Shown: in pieces, positions 52,044-64,000 of the stretch | How the letters are laid out: each line of letters opens with the position of its first letter | Position numbering within the stretch: position 1 is the stretch's first letter | Source of the DNA: Euptelea pleiosperma | Lineage: Eukaryota; Streptophyta; Magnoliopsida; Ranunculales; Eupteleaceae | Length of the DNA: 64,000 nt | Direction: 5' to 3' | Assembly: GCA_035048495.1 (NCBI GenBank) | Contig: JASUTR010000042.1 | Coordinates: forward strand, 60,575-124,574 | Translations under genes and position numbers: made by a program | The notes under the pieces: model-generated | Seen by the model: only the letters and a program-made list of their open reading frames with translations | Told to the model about the DNA's origin: nothing | Databases searched by the model: none

Positions 52044-53958
52044 ATTGGACTCAAACTCTTCCATTACTATTGTTTCATCACATTTGAAGTGGTGGAACAA
52101 GATTCGTGACTGTCGAAACAAGTTAGCTCCATCCGTGCGTCAACGTCTCAAATTGGACTCAGTTTGTGTGTTACATTCCGAAGCTTATAACTTGTGACTT
52201 TTTCGCAACCAGACCTCGTAATTGGACTCAAACTCTTGTATTACTATTATTTCAACACATTTGATGTGTTGGAACAAGATTCGGGACGGTCGAAACTAGT
52301 TAGCTCCATCCGTTCGTCAACGTCTCAAATTGGACTCAGTTTGTGTGTTACATTCCGAAGCCTATAACTTGTGACTTTTTTGCAACCGGACCTGATAATT
52401 AGACTCATACTCTTCCATTACTATTGTTCCAACATATTTGAAGTGTTGGAACAAGATTCGGGACAGTCGAAACAAGTTAGCTCCATCCGTTCGTCAACGT
52501 CTCAAATTGGACTCAGTTTCTGTGTTACATTCCGAAGCCTATAACTTGTGACTTTTTCGCAACCGGACCTCATAATTAGACTCAAACTCTTCCATTACTA
52601 TTGTTTTAACAGATTTGAAGTGTTGGAACAATATTTGGGATAGTCGAAACAAGTTAGCTCCATCCGTGCGTCAACGTCTCAAATTGGACTCAGTTTGTGT
52701 GTTACATTCCGAAGCTTAGAACTTGTGACTTTTTCACAACCAGACCTCGTAATTGGACTCAGACTCTTGTATTACTATTATTTCAACACATTTGATGTGT
52801 TGGAACAAGATTCGGGACGATCGAAACTAGTTAGCTCCATCCGTTCGTCAACGTCTCAAATTGGACTCAGTTTGTGTGTTACATTCCGAAGCTTATAACT
52901 TGTGACTTTTTCGCAACCAGACCTCGTAATTGGACTCAGACTCTTGTATTACTATTATTTCAACACATTTGATGTGTTGGAACAAGATTCGGGACGATCG
53001 AAACTAGTTAGCTCCATCCGTTCGTCAACGTCTCAAATTGGACTCAGTTTGTGTGTTACATTCCGAAGCCTATAACTTGTGACTTTTTTGCAACCGGACC
53101 TCATAATTAGACTCATACTCTTCCATTACTATTGTTTCAACATATTTGAAGTGTTGGAACAAGATTCGGGACAGTCGAAACAAGTTAGCTCCATCCGTTC
53201 GTCAACGTCTCAAATTGGACTCAGTTTCTGTGTTACATTCCGAAGCCTATAACTTGTGACTTTTTCGCAACCGGACCTCATAATTAGACTCAAACTCTTC
53301 CATTACTATTTTTCAACAGATTTGAAGTGTGGGAACAATATTTGGAACAGTCGAAACAAGTTAGCTCCATCCGTACGTCAACGTCTCAAATTGGACTCAG
53401 TTTCTGTGTTGCATTCCGAAGCCTATAACTTGTGACTTTTTCGCAACCGGACCTCGTGATTGGACTCAAACTCTTCTATAACTATTGTTTCAACACATTT
53501 GATGTGTTGGAACAAGATTCGGGACCGTCGAAACAAGTTAGCCCCATCCGTGCGTCAACGTCTCAAATTGGACTCAGTTTGTGTGTTACATTCCTAAGTC
53601 TATAACTTGTGACTTTTTCGCAACCGGACCTCGTAATTGGACTCAAACTCTTCTATTACTATTGTTTCAACAGATTTGAAGTGTTGGAATAAGATTTGGG
53701 ACAGTCGAAACAAGTTAGCTCCATCCGTGCATCAACGTCTCAAATTCGACTCAATTTGTGTGTAACATTCCGAACCCTATAACTTGTGACTTTGTCGCAA
53801 TCAAACCTCGTAATTTACTCAAACTCTTCCATTATTATTATTTCAACACATTTGAAGTATTGGAACATGATTCGGGACAGGCAAAACAAGTTAGCTCCAT
53901 CCGTGCGTCAACATCTCAAATTGGACATAGTTTGTGTGTTACATTCCGAAGCGAATAA
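52044..53958 (+). repeat. Higher-order cassette, n=2 plus one duplicated a monomer, type e at 53758
   Basis: The b to e distance is 1,714 bp, one monomer longer than the reference. The extra unit is a tandem copy of an a-type monomer: the private CAGACTCTTGT occurs about 177 bp apart near 52.76 and 52.94 kb. It shares the one-base deletion and GCCCC marks with the LINE-bearing cassette, but its type-e target site is empty. Confidence 0.85.
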
Positions 53959-56027
53959 CTTGTGACTTTTTCGCAACCGGACCTCGTAATTGGACTCAAA
54001 CTCTTGTATTACTATTATTTCAACACATTTGATGTGTTGGAACAAGATTCGGGAAGGTCGAAACAAGTTAGCTCCATCCGTTCGTCAACGTCTCAAATTG
54101 GACTCAGTTTGTGTGTTATTTCCGAACCCTATAACTTGTGACTTTTTCGCAACCGGACCTCGTAATTGGACTCAAACTCTTCCATTACTATTGTTTCATC
54201 ACATTTGAAGTGGTGGAACAAGATTCGTGACAGTCGAAACAAGTTAGCTCCATCCGTGCGTCAACATCTCAAATTGGACTCATTTTGTGTGTTACATTCC
54301 TAAGTCTATAACTTGTGACTTTTTCGCAACCGGACCTCGTAATTGGACTCAAACTCTTCCATTACTATTGTTTCATCACATTTGAAGTAGTGGAACAAGA
54401 TTCGTGACAGTCGAAACAAGTTAGCTCCATCCGTGCGTCAACGTCTCAAATTGGACTCAGTTTGTGTGTTACATTCCGAAGCCTATAACTTGTGACTTTT
54501 TCGCTACCGGAACTTGTAATTGGACTCAAACTCTTGTATTACTATTATTTCAACACATTTGATGTGTTGGAACAAGATTCGGGACCGTCGAAACAAGTTA
54601 GCTCCATCCGTTCGTCAACGTCTCAAATTGGACTCAGTTTGTTTGTTACATTCCTAAGTCTATAACTTGTGACTTTTTCGCAACCGGACCTCGTAATTGG
54701 ACTCAAACTCTTCCATTACTATTGTTTCATCATATTTGAAGTGGTGGAACAAGATTCGTGACAGTCGAAACAACTTAGCTCCATCCGTGCGTCAACGTCT
54801 CAAATTGGACTCAGTTTGTGTGTTACATTCCGAAGCTTATAACTTGTGACTTTTTTGCAACCGGACCTCGTAATTGGACTCAAACTCTTCCATTACTATT
54901 GTTTCATCACATTTGAAGTGGTGGAACAAGATTCGTGACAGTCGAAACAAGTTAGCTCCATCCGTGCGTCAACGTCTCAAATTGGACTGAGTTTGTGTGT
55001 TACATTCCGAAGGCTATAACTTGTGGCTTTTTCGCAACCGGACCTCGTAATTGGACTCAAACTCTTCCATTACTATTGTTTCATCACATTTGAAGTGGTG
55101 GAACAAGATTCGTGATAGTCGAAACAAGTTAGCTCCATCCGTGCGTCAACGTCTCAAATTGGACTCAATTTGTGTGTTACATTCCTAAGTCTATAACTTG
55201 TGACTTTTTCGTAACCGGACCTCGTAATTGGACTCAAACTCTTCCATTTCTATTGTTTCATCACATTTGAAGTAGTGGAACAATATTCGTGACAGTCGAA
55301 ACAAGTTAGCTCCATCCGTGCGTCAACGTCTCAAATTGGACTCAGTTTGTGTGTTACATTCCGTTGCCTATAACTTGTGACTTTTTCGCTACCGGAACTC
55401 GTAATTGGACTCAAACTCTTGTATTACTATTATTTCAACACATTTGATGTGTTGGAACAAGATTCGGGACCGTCGAAACAAGTTAGCTCCATCCGTTCGT
55501 CAACGTCTCAAATTTGACTCAGTTTGTGTGTTACATTCCTAAGTCTATAACTTGTGACTTTTTCGCAACCGGACCTCGTAATTGGACTCAAACTCTTCCA
55601 TTACTATTGCTTCATCATATTTGAAGTGGTGGAACAAGATTCGTGACAGTCGAAACAAGTTAGCTCCATCCGTGCGTCAACGTCTCAAATTGGACTCAGT
55701 TTGTGTGTTACATTCCGAACCTATAACTTGTGACTTTTTCGCAACCGGACCTCGTAATTGGACTCAAACTCTTGTATTTCTATTATTTCAACACATTTGA
55801 TGTGTTGGAACAAGATTCGGGACGGTCAAAACTAGTTAGCTCCATCCGTTCGTCAACGTCTCAAATTGGACTCAGTTTGTGTGTTACATTCCGAAGCCTA
55901 TAACTTGTGACTTTTTTGCAACCGGACCTGATAATTAGACTCATACTCTTCCATTACTATTGTTTCAACATATTTGATGTGTTGGAACAAGATTCGGGAC
56001 CGTCGAAACAAGTTAGCTCCATCCGTT

Positions 56028-58324
56028 CGTCAACGTCTCAAATTGGACTCAGTTTGTGTGTTACATTCCTAAGTCTATAACTTGTGACTTTTTCGCAACC
56101 GGACCTCGTAATTGGACTCAAACTCTTCCATTACTAATGTTTCATCACATTTGAAGTAGTGGAACAAGATTCGTGACAGTCGAAACAAGTTAGCTCCATC
56201 CGTGCGTCAACGTCTTAAATTGGACTCAGTTTCTATGTTACATTCCGAAGCCTATAACTTGTGACTTTTTCGCTACCGGAACTCGTAATTGGACTCAAAC
56301 TCTTGTATTACTATTATTTCAACACATTTGATGTGTTGGAACAAGATTCGGGACCGTCGAAACAAGTTAGCTCCATCCGTTCGTCAATGTCTCAAATTGG
56401 ACTCAGTTTGTGTGTTATTTCCGAACCCAATAACTTGTGACTTTTTCGCAACCGGACCTCATAATTAGACTCAAACTCTTCCATTACTATTGTTTTAACA
56501 GATTTGAAGTGTTGGAACAATATTTGGGATAGTCGAAACAAGTTAGCTCCATCCGTGCGTCAACGTCTCAAATTTGACGCAGTTTGTGTGTTACATTCCG
56601 AAGCTTATAACTTGTGACTTTTTCGCAACCGGACCTCGTAATTGGACTCAAACTCTTCCATTACTATTGTTTCATCATATTTGAAGTGGTGGAACAAGAT
56701 TCGTGACAGTCGAAACAAGTTAGCTCCATCCGTGCGTCAACGTCTCAAATTGGACTCAGTTTGTGTGTTATTTCCGAACCCTATAACTTGTGACTTTTTC
56801 GCAACCGAACCTCGTAATTGGACTCAAACTCTTCCATTACTATTGTTTCATCACATTTGAAGTAGTGGAACAAGATTCGTGACAGTCGAAACAAGTTAGC
56901 TCCATCCGTGCGTCAACGTCTCAAATTGGACTCAGTTTGTGTGTTACATTCCGAAGCCTATAACTTGTGACTTTTTCGCTACCGGAACTCGTAATTGGAC
57001 TCAAACCCTTGTATTTCTATTATTTCAACACATTTGATGTGTTGGAACAAGATTCGGGACCGTCGAAACAAGTTAGCTCCATCCGTTCGTCAACGTCTCA
57101 AATTGGACTCAGTTTGTGTGTTATTTCTGAACCCTATAACTTGTGACTTTTTCGCAACTGGACCTCGTAATTGGACTCAAACTCTTCCATTACTATTGTT
57201 TCATCACATTTGAAGTGGTGGAACAAGATTCGTGACAGTCGAAACAAGTTAGCTCCCTCCGTGCGTCAACGTCTCAAATTGGACTCAGTTTGTGTGTTAC
57301 ATTCCTAAGTCTATAACTTGTGACTTTTTCCAAACCGGACCTCGTAATTGGACTCAAACTCTTCAATTACTATTGTTTCATCACATTTGAAGTAGTGGAA
57401 CAAGATTCGTGACAGTCGAAACAAGTTAGCTCCATCCGTGCGTCAACGTCTCAAATTGGACTCAGTTTCTGTGTTACATTCCGAAGCCTATAACTTGTGA
57501 CTTTTTCGCTACCGGAACTCGTAATTGGACTCAAACTCTTGTATTACTATTATTTCAACACATTTGATGTGTTGGAACAAGATTCGGGACCGTCGAAACA
57601 AGTTAGCTCCATCCGTTCGTCAACGTCTCAAATTGGACTCAGTTTGTTTGTTACATTCCTAAGTCTATAACTTGTGACTTTTTCGCAACCGGACCTCGTA
57701 ATTGGACTCAAACTCTTCCATTACTATTGTTTCATCATATTTGAAGTGGTGGAACAAGATTCGTGACAGTCGAAACAAGTTAGCTCCATCCGTGCGTCAA
57801 CGTCTCAAATTGGACTCAGTTTGTGTGTTACATTCCAAAGCTTATAACTTGTGACTTTTTTGCAACCGGACCTCGTAATTGGACTCAAACTCTTCCATTA
57901 CTATTGTTTCATCACATTTGAAGTGGTGGACAAAGATTCGTGACAGTCGAAACAAGTTAGCTCCATCCGTGCGTCAACGTCTCAAATTGGACTCAGTTTG
58001 TGTGTTACATTCCGAAGGCTATAACTTGTGACTTTTTCGCAACCTTACCTCGTAATTGGACTCAAACTCTTCCATTACTATTGTTTCATCACATTTGAAG
58101 TGGTGGAACAAGATTCGTGACAGTCGAAACAACTTAGCTCCATCCGTGCGTCAACGTCTCAAATTGGACTCAATTTGTGTGTTACATTCCTAAGTCTATA
58201 ACTTGTGACTTTTTCGCAACCGGACCTCGTAATTGGACTCAAACTCTTCCATTACTATTGTTTCATCACATTTGAAGTAATGGAACAATATTCGTGACAG
58301 TCGAAACAAGTTAGCTCCATCCGT
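56028..58324 (+). repeat. Segmental duplication, copy 1 (pair at 59916-62212)
   Basis: About 2.3 kb (13 monomers) matches at offset 3,888 bp (22 monomers). Rare shared marks are TTACTAATGT (56131/60019), AAACCCTTGT (57003/60891), GCTCCCTCCG, TTTTTCCAAACC, GGTGGACAAAG and AACCTTACCTCG. Differences seen are GAAGCTTATA against GAAACTTATA, one added C near 61,020 and one missing C near 61,675. Confidence 0.86.
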
Positions 58325-59915
58325 GCATCAACGTCTCAAATTGGACTCAATTTGTGTGTTACATTCCGAAGCCTATAACTTGTGACTTTTTCGCTACCGG
58401 AACTCGTAATTGGACTCAAACTCTTGTATTACTATTATTTCAACACATTTGATGTGTTGTAACAAGATTCGGGACCGTCGAAACAAGTTAGCTCCATCCG
58501 TTCGTCAACGTCTCAAATTGGACTCAGTTTGTGTGTTACATTCCTAAGTCTATAACTTGTGACTTTTTCGCAACCGGACCTCGTAATTGGACTCAAACTC
58601 TTCCATTACTATTGTTTCATCATATTTGAAGTGGTGGAACAAGATTCGTGACAGTCGAAACAAGTTAGCTCCATCCGTGCGTCAACGTCTCAAATTGGAC
58701 TCAGTTTGTGTGTTACATTCCGAAGCCTATAACTTGTGACTTTTTCGCTACCGGAACTCGTAATTGGACTCAAACTCTTGTATTACTATTATTTCAACAC
58801 ATTTGATGTGTTGGAACAAGATTCGGGACCGTCGAAACAAGTTAGCTCCATCCGTTCATCAACGTCTCAAATTGGACTCAGTTTCTGTGTTACATTCCTA
58901 AGTCTATAACTTGTGACTTTTTCGCAACCGGACCTCGTAATTGGACTCAAACTCTTCCATTACTATTGTTTCATCATATTTGAAGTGGTGGAACAAGATT
59001 CGTGACAGTCGAAACAAGTTAGCTCCATCCGTGCGTCAACGTCTCAAATTCGACTCAGTTTGTGTGTTACATTCCGAACCTATAACTTGTGACTTTTTCG
59101 CAACCGGACCTCGTAATTGGACTCAAACTCTTGTATTTCTATTATTTCAACACATTTGATGTGTTGGAACAAGATTCGGGACGGTCGAAACTAGTTAGCT
59201 CCATCCGTTCGTCAACGTCTCAAATTGGACTCAGTTTGTGTGTTACATTCCGAAGCCTATAACTTCTGACTTTTTTGCAGCCGGACCTGATAATTGGACT
59301 CATACTCTTCCATTACTATTGTTTCAACATATTTGATGTGTTGGAACAAGATTCGGGACCGTCGAAACAAGTTAGCTCCATCCGTTCGTCAACGTCTCCA
59401 ATTGGACTCAGTTTGTGTGTTACATTCCGAAGTCTATAACTTGTGACTTTTTCGCAACCGGATCTCGTAATTGGACTCAAACTCTTCCATTACTATTGTT
59501 TCTTCATATTTGAAGTGGTGGAACAAGATTCGTGACAGTCGAAACAAGTTAGCTCCATCCGTGCGTCAACGTCTCAAATTGGACTCAGTTTGTGTGTTAC
59601 ATTCCGAACCTATAACTTGTGACTTTTTCGCAACCGGACCTCGTAATTGGACTCAAACTCTTGTATTACTATTATTTCAACACATTTGATGTGTTGGAAC
59701 AAGATTCGGGAAGGTCGAAACAAGTTATCTCCATCCGTTCGTCAACGTCTCAAATTGGACTCAGTTTGTGTGTTATTTCCGAACCCTATAACTTGTGACT
59801 TTTTCGCAACCGGACCTCGTAATTGGACTCAAACTCTTCCATTACTATTGTTTCATCACATTTGAAGTGGTGGAACAAGATTCGTGACAGTCGAAACAAG
59901 TTAGCTCCATCCGTG

Positions 59916-62212
59916 CGTCAACGTCTCAAATTGGACTCAGTTTGTGTGTTACATTCCTAAGTCTATAACTTGTGACTTTTTCGCAACCGGACCTCGTAAT
60001 TGGACTCAAACTCTTCCATTACTAATGTTTCATCACATTTGAAGTAGTGGAACAAGATTCGTGACAGTCGAAACAAGTTAGCTCCATCCGTGCGTCAACG
60101 TCTTAAATTGGACTCAGTTTCTATGTTACATTCCGAAGCCTATAACTTGTGACTTTTTCGCTACCGGAACTCGTAATTGGACTCAAACTCTTGTATTACT
60201 ATTATTTCAACACATTTGATGTGTTGGAACAAGATTCGGGACCGTCGAAACAAGTTAGCTCCATCCGTTCGTCAACGTCTCAAATTGGACTCAGTTTGTG
60301 TGTTATTTCCGAACCCAATAACTTGTGACTTTTTCGCAACCGGACCTCATAATTAGACTCAAACTCTTCCATTACTATTGTTTTAACAGATTTGAAGTGT
60401 TGGAACAATATTTGGGATAGTCGAAACAAGTTAGCTCCATCCGTGCGTCAACGTCTCAAATTTGACGCAGTTTGTGTGTTACATTCCGAAACTTATAACT
60501 TGTGACTTTTTCGCAACCGGACCTCGTAATTGGACTCAAACTCTTCCATTACTATTGTTTCATCATATTTGAAGTGGTGGAACAAGATTCGTGACAGTCG
60601 AAACAAGTTAGCTCCATCCGTGCGTCAACGTCTCAAATTGGACTCAGTTTGTGTGTTATTTCCGAACCCTATAACTTGTGACTTTTTCGCAACCGAACCT
60701 CGTAATTGGACTCAAACTCTTCCATTACTATTGTTTCATCACATTTGAAGTAGTGGAACAAGATTCGTGACAGTCGAAACAAGTTAGCTCCATCCGTGCG
60801 TCAACGTCTCAAATTGGACTCAGTTTGTGTGTTACATTCCGAAGCCTATAACTTGTGACTTTTTCGCTACCGGAACTCGTAATTGGACTCAAACCCTTGT
60901 ATTTCTATTATTTCAACACATTTGATGTGTTGGAACAAGATTCGGGACCGTCGAAACAAGTTAGCTCCATCCGTTCGTCAACGTCTCAAATTGGACTCAG
61001 TTTGTGTGTTATTTCTGAACCCCTATAACTTGTGACTTTTTCGCAACTGGACCTCGTAATTGGACTCAAACTCTTCCATTACTATTGTTTCATCACATTT
61101 GAAGTGGTGGAACAAGATTCGTGACAGTCGAAACAAGTTAGCTCCCTCCGTGCGTCAACGTCTCAAATTGGACTCAGTTTGTGTGTTACATTCCTAAGTC
61201 TATAACTTGTGACTTTTTCCAAACCGGACCTCGTAATTGGACTCAAACTCTTCAATTACTATTGTTTCATCACATTTGAAGTAGTGGAACAAGATTCGTG
61301 ACAGTCGAAACAAGTTAGCTCCATCCGTGCGTCAACGTCTCAAATTGGACTCAGTTTCTGTGTTACATTCCGAAGCCTATAACTTGTGACTTTTTCGCTA
61401 CCGGAACTCGTAATTGGACTCAAACTCTTGTATTACTATTATTTCAACACATTTGATGTGTTGGAACAAGATTCGGGACCGTCGAAACAAGTTAGCTCCA
61501 TCCGTTCGTCAACGTCTCAAATTGGACTCAGTTTGTTTGTTACATTCCTAAGTCTATAACTTGTGACTTTTTCGCAACCGGACCTCGTAATTGGACTCAA
61601 ACTCTTCCATTACTATTGTTTCATCATATTTGAAGTGGTGGAACAAGATTCGTGACAGTCGAAACAAGTTAGCTCATCCGTGCGTCAACGTCTCAAATTG
61701 GACTCAGTTTGTGTGTTACATTCCAAAGCTTATAACTTGTGACTTTTTTGCAACCGGACCTCGTAATTGGACTCAAACTCTTCCATTACTATTGTTTCAT
61801 CACATTTGAAGTGGTGGACAAAGATTCGTGACAGTCGAAACAAGTTAGCTCCATCCGTGCGTCAACGTCTCAAATTGGACTCAGTTTGTGTGTTACATTC
61901 CGAAGGCTATAACTTGTGACTTTTTCGCAACCTTACCTCGTAATTGGACTCAAACTCTTCCATTACTATTGTTTCATCACATTTGAAGTGGTGGAACAAG
62001 ATTCGTGACAGTCGAAACAACTTAGCTCCATCCGTGCGTCAACGTCTCAAATTGGACTCAATTTGTGTGTTACATTCCTAAGTCTATAACTTGTGACTTT
62101 TTCGCAACCGGACCTCGTAATTGGACTCAAACTCTTCCATTACTATTGTTTCATCACATTTGAAGTAATGGAACAATATTCGTGACAGTCGAAACAAGTT
62201 AGCTCCATCCGT
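59916..62212 (+). repeat. Segmental duplication, copy 2 (pair at 56028-58324)
   Basis: Partner of the 56.0-58.3 kb segment. Both boundaries fall at the same variable base of the monomer (CCGTgCG against CCGTtCG), so the exchange kept monomer register. Confidence 0.86.
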
Positions 62213-64000
62213 TCGTCAACGTCTCAAATTGGACTCAGTTTCTGTGTTACATTCCGAAGCCTATAACTTGTGACTTTTTCGCAACGGACCTCATAATTAG
62301 ACTCAAACTCTTCCATTACTATTGTTTTAACAGATTTGAAGTGTTGGAAAAATATTTGGGATAGTCGAAACAAGTTAGCTCCATCCGTGCGTCAACGTCT
62401 CAAATTGGACTCAGTTTGTGTGTTACATTCCGAAGCCTATAACTTGTGACTTTTTTGCAACCGGACCTCATAATTAGACTCATACTCTTCCATTACTATT
62501 GTTTCAACATATTTGAAGTGTTGGAACAAGATTCGGGACAGTCGAAACAAGTTAGCTCCATCCGTTCGTCAACGTCTCAAATTGGACTCAGTTTCTGTGT
62601 TACATTCCGAAGCCTATAACTTGTGACTTTTTCGCAACCGGACCTCATAATTAGACTCAAACTCTTCCATTACTATTGTTTCAACAGATTTGAAGTGTGG
62701 GAATAATATTTGGAACAGTCGAAACAAGTTAGCTCCATCCGTACGTCAACGTCTCAAATTGGACTCAGTTTCTGTGTTGCATTCCGAAGCCTATAACTTG
62801 TGACTTTTCGCAACCGGACCTCGTGATTGGACTCAAACTCTTTCTATAACTATTGTTTCAACACATTTGATGTGTTGGAACAAGATTCGGGACCGTCGAA
62901 ACAAGTTAGCTCCATCCGTGCGTCAACGTCTCAAATTGGACTCAGTTTGTGTGTTACATTCCTAAGTCTATAACTTGTGACTTTTTCGCAACCGGACCTC
63001 GTAATTGGACTCAAACTCTTCTATTACTATTGTTTCAACAGATTTGAAGTGTTGGAATAAGATTTGGGACAGTCGAAACAAGTTAGCTCCATCCGTGCAT
63101 CAACGTCTCAAATTCGACTCAATTTGTGTGTAACATTCCGAACCCTATAACTGTGACTTTGTCGCAATCAAACCTCGAATTTACTCAAACTCTTCCATTA
63201 TTATTATTTCAACACATTTGAAGTATTGGAACATGATTCGGGATAGGCAAAAACAAGTAGCTCCATCCGGTGCGTCAACATCTCAAATTGGACATAGTTT
63301 GTGTGTTACATCCCGAAGGCCAATAACTGTGACTTTTTCGTCAACCGGACCTCGTAATTTGGACTCAAACTCTTGTATTACTATTATTTCAACACATTTG
63401 ATGTGTTGGAACAAGATTCGGGAAGGTCGAAACAAGTAGCTCCATCCGTTCGTCAACGTCTCCAAATTGGACTCAGTTTGTGTGTTACGTTTCCGAACCC
63501 TATAACTTGTGACTTTTCGCAACCGGAGCTCGTAATTGGACTCGAACTCTTCCATTACTATTGTTTCATCACATTTGAAGTAGTGGAACAAGATTCGTGA
63601 CAGTCGAAACAAGTTAGCTCCATCCGTTCGTCAACGTCTCAAATTGGACTCAGTTTGTGTGTTACATTCCGAAGGCTATAACTTGTGACTTTTTCGCAAC
63701 CGGACCTCGTAATTGGACTCAAACTCTTCCATTACTATTGTTTCATCATATTTGAAGTGGTGGAACAAGATTCGTGACAGTCGAAACAAGTTAGCTCCAT
63801 CCGTGCGCTAACGTCTCAAATTGGACTCAGTTTGTGTGTTACATTCCGAAGCTTATAACTTGTGACTTTTTTGCAACCGGACCTCGTAATTGGACTCAAA
63901 CTCTTCCATTACTATTGTTTCATCACATTTGAAGTGGTGGAACAAGATTCGTGACAGTCGATACAAGTTAGCTCATCCGTGCGTCAACGTCTCAAATTGG

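Larger units (their letters stand above)
49535..64000 (+). repeat. Tandem satellite array, right block (~82 units)
   Basis: The same 177-bp family continues in the same orientation and monomer phase after the LINE. The first bases are the second half of the type-e monomer that the LINE split (GTCGCAATCAAACC follows the target-site duplication). This block carries private variants not seen to the left, such as CAGACTCTTGT near 52.76 kb and GTGGACAAAGATTCG near 57.9 and 61.8 kb, so it has been partly homogenised on its own. It continues past the window end. The stretch from about 63.15 to 63.54 kb is unusually rich in one-base indels. Confidence 0.99.

Noticed and set aside
1..64000. Identification as the Arabidopsis-type 178-bp centromere satellite
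   Set aside because: The length is similar, but I could not recognise the sequence as that family, so I do not assign a named satellite or a species.
1..64000. Telomeric repeats, rDNA, tRNA genes or organellar DNA
   Set aside because: No TTTAGGG runs, rRNA cores or tRNA cloverleaf sequences were seen in the satellite or the LINE.

Overview
The window is eukaryotic repeat DNA, almost certainly from a flowering plant, probably a eudicot. The only protein-coding element is a plant-type L1 LINE: its ORF1 has a DUF4283 domain and a CCHC knuckle, and its ORF2 has endonuclease, reverse transcriptase, zf-RVT and a C-terminal RNase H. Everything else is one head-to-tail satellite with a unit of about 177 bp (176-178 bp, roughly 42% GC). 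A long, homogeneous array of nucleosome-sized units suggests a centromeric or other heterochromatic block. The sequence alone cannot fix the species or the chromosomal site.

Layout: 1-43733 is satellite (about 247 monomers). 43734-49534 is a full-length LINE on the minus strand, flanked by a perfect 16-bp target-site duplication. 49535-64000 is satellite again (about 82 monomers). The array runs off both ends of the window. I see no host gene, tRNA, rRNA, LTR element or other transposon.

The array has a higher-order structure. Monomer subtypes recur in a fixed order. One cassette of about 1.5 kb ends in a very divergent monomer (called 'type e' here) and occurs at least twelve times. It can be written as b + (three-monomer module)n + d + M9 + e. 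Here b, d and M9 are other monomer subtypes, and the module is about 531 bp with n = 0, 1, 2 or 3. Cassettes lie in a larger 14-monomer frame (2,476 bp) that is tandem in places. Multi-kilobase segments are repeated almost identically at offsets that are whole numbers of monomers (22, 68, 76 and 112). This is the pattern expected of recent unequal exchange or replication-based amplification.

The LINE looks young: both ORFs are open, ORF1 and ORF2 overlap by 8 nt, the A tail is 49 uninterrupted bases and the target-site duplication is identical. It sits inside a type-e monomer. Sister copies of that site with the same private markers, at about 50.9 and 53.8 kb, lack the LINE, so it probably inserted after that amplification. 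A cluster of single-base indels at 63.15-63.54 kb looks more like poor consensus quality than biology.
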